The notes below the pieces were generated by a model. The model ran no database searches. It was not told where the DNA came from and worked only from the letters and a program-made list of their open reading frames with translations. Shown here in pieces: positions 12,345-22,127 of a stretch of DNA of 40,196 bases. The DNA lies in the NCBI GenBank assembly GCA_014695325.1, contig JACJNZ010000064.1:1-40196 (forward strand). Direction: 5' to 3'. The DNA is from Cyanobacteria bacterium FACHB-502. Lineage in GTDB: Bacteria > Cyanobacteriota > Cyanobacteriia > Elainellales > Elainellaceae. Made by a program: the position numbers and the translations under genes. Position 1 is the stretch's first letter; the number at the start of each line of letters is the position of its first letter.

Positions 12345-12450
12345 CTAGTTGTTTATTTTTGGTATATGGTACTGTTCATCGCTGACTTCGAGTACCGCCT
12401 GCGGGGCGATCTGAGTCATGCCGTTAGCGGTGGTGAATGGTGACAATGTT
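12345..12450 (-). pseudogene. Cupin C-terminal remnant
   Basis: Read on the minus strand this short stretch gives Thr-Thr-Ala-Asn-Gly-Met-Thr-Gln-Ile-Ala, then Val-Ser-Asp-Glu-Gln-Tyr. That parallels the end of the cupin at 17812-18314 (Thr-Thr-Ala-Met-Thr-His-Ile-Ala and Val-Ser-Asp-Glu-Gln-Tyr). The rest of the cupin is absent. It lies just upstream of the alcohol dehydrogenase start and now overlaps its leader. Confidence 0.55.
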
Positions 12451-12489
12451 TTTTGTCATGCGGTTAAGGGTCGATCGGGTTGGCGGCCA

Positions 12490-13266
12490 TTACTGCACCG
12501 TTTGACCACCGTCGATGACCATCGCGTGTCCAACCATGAAGGCAGCCGCATCCGAACATAGCCAAACCACTGCCGCAGCAATCTCCTCAGGCTTGCCCAT
12601 CCGGCCAATCGGCTCCTCCGCAATGACCTGCGCTCGCCCTTCGTTTGTGCCGCCCGTGAAGCGACCCATCATGGGGGTATCGATGTAGCCGGGACAGACG
12701 GCGTTGATGTGGATGTTCTGCGCGGCGTAGTCGAGGGCTGCCGCCTTGGTGAGACCAATCACCCCATGCTTCGCGGCAGTGTACGCGGGACTGCCCTTGA
12801 TGCCAATGATTCCTGCCCCCGATGAGGTGTTGACGATCGCGCCACCGCCCTGTTTAAGGATCAGCGGGATCTCGTGCTTCATGCACAGGAAAACACCGCG
12901 CAGGTTGATGTCGATGATCCGATTCCACTCCTCTTCCTCGTATTCCGCAGTCGGAGCCGGATTTCTCGGCTCAATGCCTGCATTGTTAAAGGCGAAGTCC
13001 AGCCGCCCGAAAGCCTCAACGGTTTTGTCCAGAGCCGCCTTTACGTCCTCGCTTCGTGTTACGTCGCACTGGACAGCAATTGCCTGTCCACCCTGGTCTT
13101 CGATCAGGCGTACCATTTCTTGATTACCCTGTTCTGAAATGTCAGCAGCTACGACCTTAGCACCTTCACGAGCAAACGCCAGCGCCGCCTCGCGACCAAT
13201 GCCACTTGCTGCTCCGGTAACAAACGCAACTTTTCCTGTGAAGTTTCCATTCTTGTTCGTCGTCAT
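12490..13266 (-). CDS. SDR-family oxidoreductase, glucose-1-dehydrogenase-like
   Basis: A 258-residue classical short-chain dehydrogenase, intact. The cofactor loop Thr-Gly-Ala-Ala-Ser-Gly-Ile-Gly spans 17-24, Asn-Asn-Ala-Gly is at about 94-97, the catalytic Ser is in Asn-Thr-Ser-Ser-Gly (about 149), and Tyr162-x3-Lys166 completes the active site. The end Met-Val-Ile-Asp-Gly-Gly is standard. AGGAG precedes the ATG at 13266. The closest groups are FabG or glucose-dehydrogenase-like SDRs; the substrate cannot be deduced. It is oriented with the alcohol dehydrogenase and aldo/keto reductase genes. Confidence 0.88.
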   Translation of the reverse strand: MTTNKNGNFTGKVAFVTGAASGIGREAALAFAREGAKVVAADISEQGNQEMVRLIEDQGGQAIAVQCDVTRSEDVKAALDKTVEAFGRLDFAFNNAGIEPRNPAPTAEYEEEEWNRIIDINLRGVFLCMKHEIPLILKQGGGAIVNTSSGAGIIGIKGSPAYTAAKHGVIGLTKAAALDYAAQNIHINAVCPGYIDTPMMGRFTGGTNEGRAQVIAEEPIGRMGKPEEIAAAVVWLCSDAAAFMVGHAMVIDGGQTVQ

Positions 13267-13290
13267 TATTTTTCTCCTTTAATTTTTCAC

Positions 13291-13356
13291 CTAACAATCA
13301 CCTAACCTGCTCCTCGCGCCTGTAATAACGGCTTTTTCTTTGGTGTTGTTGCTCAT
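13291..13356 (-). pseudogene. Minute SDR N-terminal remnant
   Basis: A 21-codon frame begins at ATG 13356 after an AAGGAGA site and reads Lys-Ala-Val-Ile-Thr-Gly-Ala-Arg-Ser-Arg-Leu-Gly, a recognisable SDR cofactor-loop start, then stops. It looks like the residue of a further SDR gene deleted between this point and the intact SDR, whose start lies 24 bases downstream. Confidence 0.45.
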
Positions 13357-13365
13357 TATTTCTCC

Positions 13366-14983
13366 TTACTCGGCATCGGATTCCTGTAAACCGATCTCCC
13401 GAACTTTGAATTCTTCCACGTCGGTCAACAAGAGATACTTTCTGATCAACTCTTCGTCAAACTCGGCACGGCGATTCATTTTGTTCAAGAGATTTCGTCG
13501 TTGCTCCAGCACTTCCAGGTAAATGGATTGATAGCCTTTTAGTGAGTTTTGCCAGACAAAATTTGATTCTTCGAGTTGGCGATCGAAAAACTTCAGATCG
13601 ATTTCGAGCTTCGAGAACAAATTATCCAAATGTTCGTTTCGTGCGCGCTCTCCACTATATTTTTCTTCCAGGAAGCGAAGCGAAGCCAGCGCTAATTTCT
13701 TTTGAATGATAATTTCCTGCTTTTGTTCAGGGATGAGAGTAAACCTATCCTTGGGTTTACTTTGTGGACCAGCCAGGGAAGCGTTAATCCTTGAAAAACC
13801 AGGGTGATTAGAATAACGACAAACGTGATAAAGAGAATGAGGTCACGATAGGGAAACGGTTGTCCTGCTTGAGTGAGGATCGGGACGGAAAGTGCAGATG
13901 CCAGCGATACCACGCCGCGCATTCCTGTCCAGCCGAAAATCAGGGGACCTTGCCATCCCGGATTCGGGTCTGACACCGTGATAAAACGGCTCATGACTCT
14001 CATCAAAACCGACGTTCCAAAGGTGCAAAGCAGCCTGGTGACGATCAGTACGAAAGTGATGATCAAGCCGTACCAAACGGCACTGCCGAAACTAATCTCT
14101 CCGGGCTGCCGAGTGACAAACGGCAATTCGAGTCCGATGAGCAAAAAAATCAACCCGTTTAAGACAAGACCAGATTCGTCCATACATTTAAGCCTTCAAC
14201 CCGGCTCCGGTAACTCAGCAGGCTATTGCGCTTGCTGGATAAGAACAGTCCACCACTGACGACCGCTAGCACGCCCGAAACATTAAAGTGTTCGGCAAAA
14301 TAATACATGCAGTAGGGTGCGACTAGTGTTAAAACAATCTCGATGCTGGATGTTGTGGGCAATAAACGGCGAATGCCGTAGAAAATCAACCCGACAATGA
14401 GTCCGATCAAGATTCCCATTAAAATAACGAGAACGAAGTTGACGGCTGCCTCTTGAAAATGGAACTGTCCGGTGAGGACTGCCGCCAACGCAAAGCGAAA
14501 CACAATCAGCGACGAGGCATCGTTGAGCAAGCTTTCGCCTTCGACAATGCTCACCAGCGATTTCGGCACGTTGACCCGCTGCATGATCGTCGTTGCGGAA
14601 ACAGCATCAGGCGGTGAGATAATGCCACCCAAAAGAAAGCCCAGCGCTAACGTAAAACCGGGAATCAACGCACTGGAGACCACTGCGATCACGCATGACG
14701 TTAAGATGACGATCGGAAACGCAAACCCGATGATTAGCCCTCGCCATTTCCAGAATTCTTTCCACGAGACTTGCCATGCCACTTCATAGAGCAGGGGTGG
14801 AAGAAAAATCAGGAAAACCAGTTCCGGGTTGATGGTGATATTTGAAAACGGAGCGATGAAACTTAGCGCGAGCCCGCCCAATACGAGCACGATCGGGTAA
14901 GCCAGTCGCAGTTTATCAGCGATCATGACCAGTCCAAGAATGATCAGGATGAGGCAAACATATTGAATGAAAATGCCTTGCAT
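13366..14983 (-). pseudogene. CPA1-type Na+/H+ antiporter, two frameshifts
   Basis: A membrane antiporter of about 530 codons in three frames. Part one (from ATG 14983) holds many hydrophobic helices with Phe-Leu-Pro-Pro-Leu-Leu-Tyr-Glu and the conserved Ile-Ser-Pro-Pro-Asp-Ala-Val and Glu-Gly-Glu-Ser-Leu-Leu-Asn-Asp motifs of the ion site. The frame breaks near 14165 (Val-Phe-Val-Leu-Asn-Gly expected; one T missing). Part two carries Asn-Gly-Leu-Ile-Phe-Leu-Leu-Ile-Gly-Leu-Glu and Gly-Met-Arg-Gly-Val-Val-Ser-Leu-Ala. It breaks again near 13745 (one A missing), and part three is the cytoplasmic tail. Both lesions lie in short homopolymers, so sequence error should be considered. If real, no antiporter is made. 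Confidence 0.85.
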
Positions 14984-15185
14984 GAAACGAATTTTGCAGA
15001 GAAGTGAAGGTTTACGGACATGATATGCGGTTATTCTTTGGTGTAGACCCGATCGTCGAAATTTCTAAACTGCTATTTCCAAGTTTTCGTTTTTGCATGA
15101 TTCCTCAGTTAAGGGGAATTAGAAGCCCTGCTATCGTTCGTTGTTAAACGCCGTGTGAGCCAGATCAAACGGGAGCGCAGTGATT

Positions 15186-16064
<879 letters not shown>

Positions 16065-16076
16065 TTAAATGAGCTA

Positions 16077-17180
16077 TCATTCAACCTGCGACCGACTGAG
16101 GTGCTGATTGAAAAAGGAGGCAAGCTTGTCCCAAGGAATAAGGTTCACTCGATCGTACAAATCGACATGTCCCGCGTTTGGAACAATGTAGAGTTCCTTT
16201 GGTTCGGCGGCGCGTTGATAGGCATCTTCGCTGAACTCCCTGGAATGGGCATTGTCACCCGTGATGAACAGCATGGGACGGGGCGAAATCGTCTCAATAT
16301 CATTGAACGGGTAGAAGTTCAGGAATTTGACGTTGCTGGTCAGCGTCGGATGGGTTGTCAGTTGCGGCGACGAACCTTCGGGGGTGTATTCGCCCCTGGG
16401 AGTGCGGTAGAAGTCATAAAACTCACGCTCAATCGCGGTAGAGTTTTCATTCAGTTCATGCACCGTGCCGCTAGTGTATTGGGTTTCGCCGCCCGTGAAC
16501 TCTGCATAGCGTTGTTCAGCCGCCGCTGCGATCGCTTGCTGCCTCTGTTCGAGGGTCGCAGAATGTCTCAGCCCGTTGCGGTTGGCTGCACCCATGTCAT
16601 ACATGCTGACCGTCGCGATCGCCTTCATGCGCGGGTCAATCTTGGCGGCGCTGATAACGAAGCTACCGCTGCCGCAAATCCCAAGAACGCCAATTCGATC
16701 TCTGTCAACGAGGGACTGGGTGCCCAGAAAATCGACCGCAGCACTGAAATCTTCAGCATAAATATCCGGTGCAACAACGTTGCGGGGCTGCCCTTCACTC
16801 TTGCCCCAGAAGGATAAATCAAGGGACAAGGTGATGAATCCTTGCTCAGCCAGCTTTTGGGCATACAGATTCGAGCTTTGTTCTTTGACTGCGCCCATTG
16901 GGTGCCCGACAATGATTGTTGGATGATTGGTGTTCTGATCCAAGTCTTTGGGAATGAAGAGATTCCCAACAGCCTGCATGTTGTATTGGTTTCTGAATGT
17001 AACTCTTTGCATCGTCACCTGGTCGCTTTGATAGAAATTGTCTGCTCCCTCGACCACAGCAGACTGCTGCACGGGTGTTTGGGAAGCCTCACGCGAGATG
17101 TAGGTTCTGTCGATCGCAAATGCTGCTGTTGTACAGATCGCACTCATCAAGAGAGTTGGTATTAGAACACGATGTTTCAT
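16077..17180 (-). CDS. Secreted alpha/beta hydrolase, YcjY/dienelactone-hydrolase type
   Basis: A 367-residue protein with a clear signal peptide (basic start, hydrophobic Leu-Ile-Pro-Thr-Leu-Leu-Met-Ser-Ala, Ala-Phe-Ala cleavage region near 22). The hydrolase domain has the strand-loop His-Pro-Met-Gly and the nucleophile elbow Gly-Ile-Cys-Gly-Ser-Gly near 168-173; dienelactone hydrolases use Cys in this place. A late Asn-Ala-Gly-His-Val-Asp-Leu-Tyr supplies the likely catalytic His. It probably acts in the periplasm or outside the cell on an ester or lactone. It is intact and lies in the minus-strand group controlled, I infer, by the AraC regulator. Confidence 0.82.
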   Translation of the reverse strand: MKHRVLIPTLLMSAICTTAAFAIDRTYISREASQTPVQQSAVVEGADNFYQSDQVTMQRVTFRNQYNMQAVGNLFIPKDLDQNTNHPTIIVGHPMGAVKEQSSNLYAQKLAEQGFITLSLDLSFWGKSEGQPRNVVAPDIYAEDFSAAVDFLGTQSLVDRDRIGVLGICGSGSFVISAAKIDPRMKAIATVSMYDMGAANRNGLRHSATLEQRQQAIAAAAEQRYAEFTGGETQYTSGTVHELNENSTAIEREFYDFYRTPRGEYTPEGSSPQLTTHPTLTSNVKFLNFYPFNDIETISPRPMLFITGDNAHSREFSEDAYQRAAEPKELYIVPNAGHVDLYDRVNLIPWDKLASFFNQHLSRSQVE

Positions 17181-17261
17181 GACTTTCTTTGTAAGTTTGG
17201 GTTGATCTAATGGGTTTACTTCGGTTCAATCGTCGCAAGCCGCTTCCTTGCTGTATCCGCT

Positions 17262-17764
17262 TTACTGCGATCGCAACTCGATCGTCACTTCTACAGAACC
17301 AGGCACATTCAATGCCTCGATGTCACCGTCAATTTTTCCGAGGATGACGAGTCCGTTTGAGTATCCAAAATCGTTGTAATACATCGCCAAATTTCCCCAG
17401 GGAGCGTAATACGCGATATCTCCAACCGCAGGATCACTACCCGAAGGGGCATCTTCTGTTGATAATCGTCTTGGCAAATCACTAACTTTTTCGGTGTTCG
17501 CGTGGTCTTCTAAAGTCAGCGTTAATGGCAGCAGGGAAATAAAATCCTGAGTGGTTTTGCTATCAATCAACGTAGCTGTCACAACTTCGTTTCTGACCCT
17601 GATGTTGATCTTCATCCTGTTTGCCTGCTCGGTTGATAGTTCAGTTGGTGTCTCTGACGGTATTTCCGACGGTATTTCTGACGAGGTGCTGCGGGTGATA
17701 CTGTTGTCGGCACGGCAAGCTGAGGAACCAAAGACATTGCCAGGGCAAGGAGCAAAATTAGCAT
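17262..17764 (-). pseudogene. Secreted cyclophilin-like-fold protein, frameshift after signal peptide
   Basis: The domain (Met-Lys-Ile-Asn-Ile-Arg-Val-Arg at 17615 to 17262, 117 codons) matches the cyclophilin-like fold family often called Cyclophil_like2, with Gly-Asp-Ile-Ala-Tyr-Tyr-Ala-Pro-Trp-Gly-Asn-Leu. Upstream, in another frame, ATG 17764 begins Leu-Ile-Leu-Leu-Leu-Ala-Leu-Ala-Met-Ser-Leu, a signal peptide. A Ser/Pro/Glu-rich linker (repeated Ser-Glu-Ile-Pro) is in frame with the domain but not with the signal. One missing base near 17690 separates them. The domain could still be made without export. Function of the family is unknown. Confidence 0.7.
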
Positions 17765-17811
17765 TCGCTTCTGAGCGTTTTTCCCTCTGTCAGGGGGGGA
17801 TCTCAAAAACA

Positions 17812-18314
17812 TCAGGATCTCCCCTCATACTGCTCGTCGCTGACCTGTTCCATCCAGTTCCCAGGGCTGCCGTTGAGCGCCTCCTGGATAGCGATGTGAG
17901 TCATGGCTGTGGTAGCTGTGGCTCCATGCCAATGTTTTACACGGGGCAGAATCCGGACGACGTCACCAGGTCTGATTTCCTGAATTTGACTACCCCACTG
18001 CTGAATCCAGCCAATTCCAGCCGTCACAATCAAGGCCTGCCCCAGAGGATGGGTGTGCCATGTGGTTCGGGCACCAGGCTCGAAGGTGACACTTGCGCCA
18101 AACGTGCGTGACGGATTCATGCGCTGGAAAAAGAGGATTGATGCGTACAGAACCCGTGAAATAGTCAGATGAGCCTTCAGTAGAAGACTGCTAACCATTC
18201 CGCGTGATTTCTACACTCTGTGGGCGATCGCCCAATGAAACTTGGGTATGACCTGCCTGTGCAAACCCCAAAGCTAAATAAGGATGCAATGACAGGTATC
18301 GTGAGCCGTTTCAT
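17812..18314 (-). pseudogene. Secreted cupin-domain protein, multiple lesions
   Basis: The C-terminal part reads as a cupin: [16 protein letters not shown], Arg-Pro-Gly-Asp-Val-Val and His-Trp-His-Gly-Ala, the two metal-binding motifs. Following homology upstream, the frame shifts near 18118 (an extra base before Pro-Ser-Arg-Thr), then meets an in-frame TAG near 18198 within Thr-Arg-Asn-Gly, then shifts again near 18280 inside a signal peptide starting at ATG 18314, which has GGAGG upstream. At least three lesions make it a clear pseudogene. Relatives are small secreted cupins often found next to AraC regulators and reductases. Confidence 0.75.
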
Positions 18315-18527
18315 TTTCGTTCCTCCATGTTTGTGCAACGCCCATGCAAAACTTTCCCACAGCAGCCTGCTGTGGATTGGATGATGCTTCCTATGCGATC
18401 GCTTCTCACAATCGCTCCAATCAACCTGCGTATTCCCTTTGATAAAAGTCCAGACGATTACAAGCAGTTGGAATCGTTTTTCATTGCTTTAACCTCATTC
18501 TAGGCATCCTGAAAGGCAAGCAATAGG

Positions 18528-18553
18528 ATGATTGTCTAGAATGATTGTACAAT
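18528..18553 (+). promoter_or_regulatory. Tandem repeat, candidate AraC-type operator
   Basis: ATGATTGTCTAGA is followed directly by ATGATTGTACAAT: two 13-bp direct repeats about 115 bases before the AraC gene and 215 before the divergent cupin. AraC-family proteins bind such direct repeats. The rest of the gap 18315-18668 shows no gene. Confidence 0.45.
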
Positions 18554-18668
18554 CCTGCAAACTTGCACCAGCTTCCATCAAGTCACGCTAGATTTTATAC
18601 AGGCTTAGCTGCCAAACCCTTTTCTACACCTTGATGTGTGCATAAATCGATTGGAACAGGCACAAGAA

Positions 18669-19640
18669 ATGAACGCGACAAGAACGAGTGAAAAGCCCGG
18701 TAGAGCGTTGATAGACGACCCACAGGCAAAGCGTGAGAAAGACCGAGCGCAAGCTAACCGAGAGGAACTGACCGAGCGAATTGCACGGACGGTTAGTCAC
18801 GATGGCGTGATTGAACCACTGAAAGGATTGCACGTCTATCGCACCTCCTACCCTTCAGAGTGCTTGCACAGTGTCTCGATTCCGTCCTTCTGTGTCATTG
18901 CTCAGGGCAGCAAAGAGGTGTTGTTGGGAAGCGATCGCTATCAGTACGATCCGATGCATTATTTGTTGGGAACGGTCGAACTGCCGATTGCCAGCCGAAT
19001 TCTGGAAGCATCTCTAGAGAAACCATTTCTGAGCCTTCGTCTCGATCTCGACCCCACTCTGGTTGGTTCAGTCATGGTGGAGGCAGGCTATCCCTCCGCC
19101 CAAAGGGGTACCAGTGTCAAAGCGATCGATGTCAGTCCACTGGATGCGAATCTGCTGGATGCGACGGTGCGGTTTGTCAGACTTCTCGATTCTCCGGCTG
19201 AAGCCCATGTGCTGGCACCCCTGATTAAACGGGAAATTATCTACCGATTGTTGATGGGAGCGCAAGGCGAGCGGCTGCGTCAGATTGCCGTTCTGGGTGG
19301 CTACACGCACCACATTGCCAGAGCCGTCGATCGCCTTAGGAAAAACTTTAACCAACCGCTTCGGATTGAGGATATTGCCCACGAGCTTGGCATGAGTGTC
19401 TCAGGCTTTCACCATCATTTCAAATCGGTCACAGCGATGAGTCCCTTGCAGTTTCAGAAACAACTGCGGCTCCAAGAGGCTCGCCGTCTGATGCTGGGGC
19501 AAAACCTGGATGCAACTAGTGCGGCGTACCAAGTGGGGTATGACGATCCTTCACACTTCAACCGGGAGTATAAGCGGCAGTTTGGAGCACCACCCATGCG
19601 GGATGTGGAGCGGCTACGGGAAGTCGCAAAAATTGGTTGA
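18669..19640 (+). CDS. AraC-family transcriptional regulator
   Basis: About 323 residues: an N-terminal AraC_N-type sensing domain (Gly-Leu-His-Val-Tyr-Arg-Thr, Val-Ile-Ala-Gln-Gly-Ser-Lys, Leu-Leu-Gly-Thr-Val-Glu-Leu-Pro) and a C-terminal double helix-turn-helix (Leu-Arg-Ile-Glu-Asp-Ile-Ala-His-Glu-Leu-Gly-Met-Ser, then Ala-Ala-Tyr-Gln-Val-Gly-Tyr-Asp-Asp-Pro-Ser-His-Phe). This layout is shared with YqhC, which activates aldehyde-reductase genes in enterobacteria. It is divergent from the cupin, hydrolase and reductase genes and is the obvious candidate to control them. ATG 18669 is chosen; a GTG start at 18636 would add 11 residues. The gene is intact. Confidence 0.88.
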   Translation: MNATRTSEKPGRALIDDPQAKREKDRAQANREELTERIARTVSHDGVIEPLKGLHVYRTSYPSECLHSVSIPSFCVIAQGSKEVLLGSDRYQYDPMHYLLGTVELPIASRILEASLEKPFLSLRLDLDPTLVGSVMVEAGYPSAQRGTSVKAIDVSPLDANLLDATVRFVRLLDSPAEAHVLAPLIKREIIYRLLMGAQGERLRQIAVLGGYTHHIARAVDRLRKNFNQPLRIEDIAHELGMSVSGFHHHFKSVTAMSPLQFQKQLRLQEARRLMLGQNLDATSAAYQVGYDDPSHFNREYKRQFGAPPMRDVERLREVAKIG

Positions 19641-19805
19641 TGATCGACACCCGCTCATTGTGCATCCAGGTAATTGCCGTGCACTGGAAGCTGTGAGTGC
19701 TGGCTCCCTCAATCCCTAATCGCTTGAAGGCTGCCCGCAAAATCGCATCGTAGATACCAAACAAGGCTCGATCGCGCTGGGTTACTAATCCTTCTAAAAG
19801 AGACT
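19637..19805 (-). pseudogene. Tyrosine recombinase fragment
   Basis: On the minus strand this stretch reads Phe-Gly-Ile-Tyr-Asp-Ala-Ile-Leu-Arg-Ala-Ala-Phe-Lys-Arg-Leu-Gly-Ile, then Ser-Thr-His-Ser-Phe and Thr-Ala-Ile-Thr-Trp-Met-His-Asn. It resembles the catalytic His-x-x-Arg region of phage-type integrases, although the Arg of the box appears as Cys. The remainder is missing on both sides, and the fragment starts exactly at the AraC stop codon. It is a relic of a mobile element. Confidence 0.6.
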
Positions 19806-19901
19806 CTTAAGGAGACGATCGCATTTGTATCTCTCGGCATGAAAGTCATCTAAGCGTAAGCCTAAACCCCACATACAAGGAGGTTTCGGAAAAATAAAAT
19901 T

Positions 19902-20254
19902 CGCGCCATCAATTTGAAGACACTGGAGAGCATAAATTTCTGCTTGAAAATGGCTTACCGTTATCAGCTAAGATTTACCGTTCCGTTAAGCCTGAAAGCC
20001 CTATGTAGCAGGAGTTTTAGCGATCAAAAATCCGTGCTACGAACTTGAAAGCCCTTAGAGGCTTAAGTTGCCGTAGCTAAAGAATTTATTGTCGTAGAAT
20101 AAAAATTTGGCGCCACGAATTTGATAGTGATATCTGGTAAGCTCTAAAAGACTCTAATATGGTAAAAATGACGAAATCTTTACCGTAAAAGGATTCCACA
20201 CTTTACGATGTCGCGCCATGAATTTGAAAGCCGCGCCATTTTTTATGAAAACGT
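19902..20254 (+). repeat. Repeat array 2: candidate right end of a second Tn7-like transposon
   Basis: Units near CGCGCCAYGAATTTGAAAGC begin at about 19902, 20033, 20109 and 20212, with a divergent copy at 20232 abutting the previous one. The array ends in CGTACA at 20254 (TGTACG on the other strand). Unit distances from this edge are about 352, 221, 145, 42 and 22 bases, nearly the same as in array 1. The WD40 gene to the right is cut at this edge. The stretch 19806-19901 contains nothing else. TnsB-site interpretation is inference. Confidence 0.6.
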
Positions 20255-21040
20255 ACAATCGGTAAGGGTATAGGTTGACCGTTGAGATGCTGCATCGGTC
20301 AGAGTGATGACACCGTGCTTAGTGATAGTCGTTGTCATATTATTCTGGCGGTGTAAGACGGGGCGTTGGTCATACTTCGCCTGTTTGAGGGTTGTTGGTT
20401 CTTGTCCGGTTCTCAAATCACAAATCTTGATCATCATGCAACATCGATCGCGGTCTTGGCCGGCACTGACCAGGAGTTGGTGATTAGGACTAAAGACGAT
20501 CGCAGAAATTGCGTGTGCATGTCCCCGCAATGTTTGGATCCACTCAACTTGTGTTGTAGCCTCCTCTACGACTTGTACTGGGTCTGGAACGGAGCTGATT
20601 CTGGAATGTTACGGGGAGTTCCCAAAAGGCGGATGGCACGATTTTGATCGCTAGTGATTAACGTCTGCCCATCAGGCGTAAACGCGATCGTAGAGACGAG
20701 GTAACGATTACTGAACCAATTGTGATGAGTAGGGTTTGCTGACTGGGTCAGAGTATAGATGTTCTGTCCAGTTGCTACGTCCCAAAATGTCTGGGGTGTT
20801 TCTGCTGACGAGGCTTGTCCAAAAATACCAGTCGCTAAAGTTTTGCTATCAGGACTAAACACGAGGGCTGAAATGCGATCGCTGGAATTACTCAAGTTCA
20901 ATGTATGAACAACTTCGCCTGTGGCAACCATCCATAGCTTGACCTCTGGTTCTGAATGGGCACTGGTTGCGAACCATTGTCCATCCGGGCTGATTGCCAA
21001 CGCGATTGCTTCGCTGCAATGTCCCGGAACCCGCCGTACC
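20243..21040 (-). pseudogene. WD40-repeat protein, truncated and frameshifted
   Basis: At least four WD40-type blades are visible: Ala-Ile-Ser-Pro-Asp-Gly-Gln-Trp-Phe-Ala, Ala-Leu-Val-Phe-Ser-Pro-Asp-Ser-Lys-Thr-Leu-Ala, Ala-Phe-Thr-Pro-Asp-Gly-Gln-Thr-Leu-Ile and Arg-Gly-His-Ala-His-Ala-Ile-Ser-Ala-Ile-Val-Phe-Ser-Pro. The frame shifts once near 20595. The 5' end is missing beyond about 21040 (the frame begins inside a blade), and the 3' end runs into the terminus of repeat array 2, which supplies the TAA stop at 20243. WD40 proteins are protein-interaction scaffolds and common in cyanobacteria. This copy is dead. Confidence 0.8.
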
Positions 21041-21101
21041 GTGTGTCATCCTACATTAAGGCGGGCGAGACCAAGTCGCAATCAGGGCTGCTAGGGAAAA
21101 G

Positions 21102-22043
21102 TTAACTTCTTAGCACCGGGCTATATTCTAGGGCAGCGCGATCCCAATGTCCTAAATCCGCTGCTGCTTCGTAAGTGCTTTGCAAAAATAACAGCACCAT
21201 TGCATCTGAATTGCTTGCCTGCCTTACTGCTTCATAGGGCAAGATAAACTCTTGCATTTCTGGACTAAAGAATGCCTCCTGAGGTTGCACTGAGTAGTCT
21301 TTGAACCCTTCGGGGGCGGGATAGGCGTAGGCGTAGAATAACGCTTCGATCGCGCCTTTGCCAAACCAGAATCCACAACTGCTCACCTCATGGGAGTAAG
21401 CCTCTCGCGTCACCCAATCTGCCATTCCTGGAACACCACCGGGATGTTCCGGCGCACGTCGCCCGGAGAATCGTGTCACTGCCAAATCAAAGCTACCCCA
21501 GAAGAAATGGACTGGGCTACACTTCCCCGCATAACGAGCGCGGAAAAGGGTTAGGAGCCGATCGCACTGTACCAGAATTCGCCAAAATCGTTGGGCACAT
21601 TCTGCATCATAAGCCGCGTGTTCGTGATCCTGCTCAAAGGGAATCGGATCGGTTATTTCCTGGGGTACTGTCCAAATCTGTACCTCAATTCCAATCTCCT
21701 TGAGAGTCCTCATGACAGCTTGATAAAAATCAGCAACAGAGCGAGGAAAGAGTTCAACCGTTTTGGTAATCCCATCACTCGTTTCAATCAATGAATGATG
21801 ATTGAGAAAATCAAAAGTGAGCTGAAAGGTGCGGGTCCCATAAGGAATCGCTGAAGTGGTCAGCCCCCGTGGCGTAACGTACAGAGTCGAATGCCACCAA
21901 TGGTTCACTTTGGGAGCAAGAGACAACCGAATCTTGCCAATAATTTGTGTCCATAGATGAAGGGTTGTATTAGTATCTTGCCAAGCTGCGACGGGCAACG
22001 ATGGCCAGATGTCAGTCAATGGAGATGGCATGGGTGTAGCCAT
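21102..22043 (-). CDS. DUF5996-family protein
   Basis: A 313-residue soluble protein of unknown function, complete. Recognisable family blocks are Trp-Pro-Ser-Leu-Pro-Val-Ala-Ala-Trp-x-Asp-Thr near the start, Asn-His-Trp-Trp-His-Ser-Thr-Leu-Tyr-Val-Thr-Pro-Arg-Gly-Leu, Pro-Val-His-Phe-Phe-Trp-Gly-Ser-Phe-Asp-Leu-Ala-Val-Thr-Arg-Phe-Ser-Gly-Arg and His-Glu-Val-Ser-Ser-Cys-Gly-Phe-Trp. The rows of conserved His and Trp hint at a binding or enzymatic pocket. GAGG lies about 8 bases before ATG 22043; an ATG at 22082 would add 13 residues. Its neighbours give no functional clue. Confidence 0.8.
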   Translation of the reverse strand: MATPMPSPLTDIWPSLPVAAWQDTNTTLHLWTQIIGKIRLSLAPKVNHWWHSTLYVTPRGLTTSAIPYGTRTFQLTFDFLNHHSLIETSDGITKTVELFPRSVADFYQAVMRTLKEIGIEVQIWTVPQEITDPIPFEQDHEHAAYDAECAQRFWRILVQCDRLLTLFRARYAGKCSPVHFFWGSFDLAVTRFSGRRAPEHPGGVPGMADWVTREAYSHEVSSCGFWFGKGAIEALFYAYAYPAPEGFKDYSVQPQEAFFSPEMQEFILPYEAVRQASNSDAMVLLFLQSTYEAAADLGHWDRAALEYSPVLRS

Positions 22044-22127
22044 GATAGAAACCTCTATGCAAATTAAAGGCAGATTCGGCAACCAACGCTAGCGCTATTT
22101 GTATCAAGGATATGTCTTGGGCGGAAG

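Noticed and set aside
13366-14983. Three separate small membrane proteins
   Set aside because: Together they give one continuous Na+/H+ antiporter sequence with two one-base frame breaks.
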